Part shown: piece by piece, positions 6,995 to 8,417 of the stretch
Layout: every line of letters starts with the position of its first letter
Numbering within the stretch: the stretch's first letter is position 1
Assembly: GCA_002704755.1 (NCBI GenBank)
Contig: PAHC01000025.1
Span: forward strand, 27,882-36,298
DNA: 8,417 bases
Direction: 5' to 3'
DNA from: Rhodobiaceae bacterium
GTDB taxonomy: Bacteria > Pseudomonadota > Alphaproteobacteria > Rhizobiales > TMED25
The notes under the pieces: model-generated
Databases searched by the model: none
Told to the model about the DNA's origin: nothing
The model's input: only the letters and a program-made list of their open reading frames with translations
Position numbers and translations under genes: made by a program

Positions 6995-7207
6995 TTAAAA
7001 TATACCAGAGCCGTCACGAAGTAACTTTTTCCTAGCTAATTTTCTTCCACGTCTTATGGCCTCAGCCTTTTCACGCGCCTTTTTTACAGATGGTTTTTCA
7101 TAATGATTTCGGAGTTTCATTTCTCTGAAAATACCTTCACGTTGCATCTTTTTTTTAAGTGCTTTTAAAGCTTGATCAACGTTATTATCTCTTACACTTA
7201 CTTGCAA
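6995..7207 (-). CDS. rpsU: 30S ribosomal protein S21, probable TTG start
   Basis: Small basic ribosomal protein S21, bound to the 30S subunit and important for initiation on many messages. The sequence VRDNNVDQALKALKKK, then FREMKLRNHYEKPS and a Lys/Arg-rich tail, is diagnostic. The frame opens with two TTG codons and has no ATG. Starting at 7219 would add MEIK before the family N-terminus. Starting at TTG 7207-7205 gives MQVSVRDNN, which resembles alphaproteobacterial S21 (MQVxVRDNN), and places GGAG (7217-7214) exactly six bases upstream. I therefore choose 7207, giving 70 residues. It lies 89 bases after purK on the same strand, with its own candidate promoter at 7246-7274. Confidence 0.93.
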   Translation of the reverse strand: MQVSVRDNNVDQALKALKKKMQREGIFREMKLRNHYEKPSVKKAREKAEAIRRGRKLARKKLLRDGSGIF

Positions 7208-7213
7208 TTTAAT

Positions 7214-7217
7214 CTCC
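7214..7217 (-). promoter_or_regulatory. Ribosome binding site that decides the rpsU start
   Basis: On the - strand this reads GGAG, six bases before TTG at 7207-7205. The alternative TTG at 7219-7217 would place this motif inside the coding region, and no comparable motif precedes that codon. This spacing is the main sequence argument for the shorter S21. Confidence 0.6.
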
Positions 7218-7245
7218 AACTTATATAACTCAAGAGCTTTTCATA

Positions 7246-7274
7246 CTTATATTATCATTATAGATCTTTGTAAA
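7246..7274 (-). promoter_or_regulatory. Candidate promoter for rpsU
   Basis: On the - strand, TTTACA (7274-7269) and TATAAG (7251-7246) are separated by 17 bases, a good sigma70-type layout with four and five matches to consensus. Transcription would start near 7239, leaving a leader of about 30 bases before the S21 start. AT-richness lowers confidence. Confidence 0.4.
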
Positions 7275-7297
7275 CACAAATACATATAATGATATGT
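7267..7297 (-). repeat. Two adjacent small hairpins at the end of purK
   Basis: A perfect 6-bp stem, ACATAT/ATATGT with a 4-base loop, spans 7282-7297 and reaches the first base of the purK stop triplet. A 5-bp stem, TTTGT/ACAAA, lies beside it at 7267-7280. On the - strand the first is followed by ATTTGTGTTT, only partly T-rich. Together they could be a weak AT-rich terminator for purK, but the second overlaps the candidate rpsU -35 box. Confidence 0.25.
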
Positions 7298-8370
7298 TAT
7301 TTTTCAGTTTGTTCATCTTTAATAAAGTTTACATGACCCATCTTTCTTCCTTTTTTAATTTTATCTTTTCCATAGATATATATTTTTTGTTTTTCATTAC
7401 TATCATTTATATCCCATTCATTTACATCTTCACCAATTAGGTTCAACATCCGTGTTTTAAATTGAAGTTCAGGTTCAACAATTTGCATCCCACTAATTGC
7501 TCTTATATGCTGTTCGAATTGAGATATGTTAGATCCATCAAGTGTCCAGTGACCTGAGTTGTGGACTCTAGGAGCTATTTCATTTACAAGGATTGTCTGG
7601 CTATCTTTTTCCATGAAGAATTCAATCGATAATATTCCGATGTAGTTTAAATTTTCTAAAATATTGGCAGAGGTTTGGTATAACTCTATTACTAATTCTT
7701 TTGAAATGTTTGCAGGTACATTAGTTTCATCTAATATATGGTTCTTATGAATATTTTCTGAGGGTGGAAAAGTGAATATTGAACCAAACTTATCCCTTGC
7801 TGTAATTGTTGAAATTTCTTTTGAAAAGTATACAAATTCTTCAATTATACATGGATATTGTCCCATAATGTTAAACGCATCTAAGGCTTCTTGATAGGAA
7901 TTAACTACTATTTGTCCTTTCCCATCGTAACCAAGCATTCGCGTTTTAAGAACACTTTTTGTTGAAAAATCCCATGACTTAAGGTCTTTTTCTGATTCAA
8001 TATTTTGAAATTTATTTGTTTTAATACCAAATTTTTTACAAAAATTTTTTTCTTTAATACGATCCTGACTTATTTCAATTGCATTGATTGGTGGATAGAT
8101 CCTAATTTTATTTGAGATAAACTGAATAGTATCTATTGGAATATTTTCGAATTCAATTGTGGCAAAGTCTATTCTTTCTACGAATTCATCTAATTTATTT
8201 ATATCATCATATTCTGCAACAACCTGATAATCTGAGTGCATAAATGCAGGAGAGTTCTCGTCTGGACTATAGATACATGTCTTAAATCCCAGGGAAGCAG
8301 CTGCCTGTGATAGCATCAGTCCCAATTGACCCCCTCCAAAAATACCAATTGTTTTGACCTTATTTGTCAT
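7297..8370 (-). CDS. purK: N5-carboxyaminoimidazole ribonucleotide synthase
   Basis: ATP-grasp enzyme of purine synthesis. It uses ATP and bicarbonate to carboxylate aminoimidazole ribonucleotide to N5-CAIR, which PurE then rearranges to CAIR. The 357-residue length is normal. The N-terminal fold starts with IGIFGGGQLGLML (8-20). The ATP-grasp core shows TRMLGYDGKGQ (143-153), then EEFVYFSKEIS (177-187) and FPPSENIH (201-208). The metal and substrate region NEIAPRVHNSGHWT is at 263-276. All look intact. The ATG overlaps the stop codon of the preceding frame (ATGA), and no Shine-Dalgarno is seen upstream, so translation is probably coupled to that gene, which I read as purE. Confidence 0.96.
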   Translation of the reverse strand: MTNKVKTIGIFGGGQLGLMLSQAAASLGFKTCIYSPDENSPAFMHSDYQVVAEYDDINKLDEFVERIDFATIEFENIPIDTIQFISNKIRIYPPINAIEISQDRIKEKNFCKKFGIKTNKFQNIESEKDLKSWDFSTKSVLKTRMLGYDGKGQIVVNSYQEALDAFNIMGQYPCIIEEFVYFSKEISTITARDKFGSIFTFPPSENIHKNHILDETNVPANISKELVIELYQTSANILENLNYIGILSIEFFMEKDSQTILVNEIAPRVHNSGHWTLDGSNISQFEQHIRAISGMQIVEPELQFKTRMLNLIGEDVNEWDINDSNEKQKIYIYGKDKIKKGRKMGHVNFIKDEQTEK

Positions 8371-8417
8371 ATAGGTGTTTTTTTTACAGATTTTGTCTGG
8401 TTTTCTCTGTATGAAGT
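8367..8417 (-). CDS. purE: Probable N5-CAIR mutase PurE, last 16 codons only
   Basis: Reading leftward from the window edge on the - strand, one open frame ends in TGA at 8369-8367, overlapping the purK start by four bases. It encodes 16 residues, TSYRENQTKSVKKTPI, resembling the hydrophilic PurE tail, where a Tyr/Phe-Arg-x-x-Gln-Thr segment follows the last helix. PurE is the usual partner gene directly before purK and catalyses the next step in the pathway. The fragment is too short for proof; position, ATGA overlap and tail composition support the call. Confidence 0.7.
   Translation of the reverse strand, partial: TSYRENQTKSVKKTPI

Noticed and set aside
7230..7244. Four-codon leader ORF (Met-Lys-Ser-Ser-stop) upstream of rpsU on the - strand
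   Set aside because: Its ATG would lie before the predicted transcription start and it has no ribosome binding site.
1..8417. Mobile element, CRISPR array, defence island, tRNA or other structured RNA
   Set aside because: No transposase, integrase, regularly spaced direct repeats, or tRNA-like sequence was seen; nearly all sequence is accounted for by conserved genes and the gaps are all under about 110 bases.

Overview
The window is a compact, strongly AT-rich stretch of bacterial chromosome. The gene families point to an alphaproteobacterium, probably of a small-genome AT-rich type such as the marine lineages. The pointers are a three-gene proton-translocating transhydrogenase (pntAA/pntAB/pntB), a minimal one-helix aa3-oxidase subunit IV peptide just before it, an alphaproteobacterial-style ABC1 kinase next to an M3 oligoendopeptidase, and short intergenic gaps. 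The exact lineage cannot be read from the sequence alone.

Left arm, + strand (1-6088): the 3' part of an oligoendopeptidase F gene (5' end outside the window) overlaps by one base the start of an AarF/UbiB-family kinase gene. A spacer of about 100 bp holds an AT-rich hairpin, short palindromes and a consensus -10 box. A 36-residue gene follows (3047-3157), which I assign to the bacterial aa3-type cytochrome c oxidase subunit IV family. Then come pntAA, pntAB and pntB, tightly packed, with Shine-Dalgarno sequences in or beside the preceding stop codons. The theme is membrane energetics: an oxidase accessory peptide, a kinase-like protein of the ubiquinone-biosynthesis family, and the proton-driven enzyme that makes NADPH from NADH.

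Right arm, - strand (6075-8417), read right to left: the last 16 codons of a probable purE overlap purK by 4 bp (ATGA). A short gap with a candidate promoter leads to rpsU (ribosomal protein S21), followed by a lipoprotein made almost entirely of six tetratricopeptide repeats. The lipoprotein gene converges on pntB and the two coding ends overlap by 14 bp, so no conventional terminator fits between the two arms.

I found no mobile element, CRISPR array, tRNA, rRNA, phage gene or defence system. No intergenic stretch exceeds about 110 bp. The window looks like conserved housekeeping sequence. The points worth a second look are the small oxidase peptide gene, its possible leaderless promoter, the S21 start codon, the convergent overlap and the uncharacterised TPR lipoprotein.
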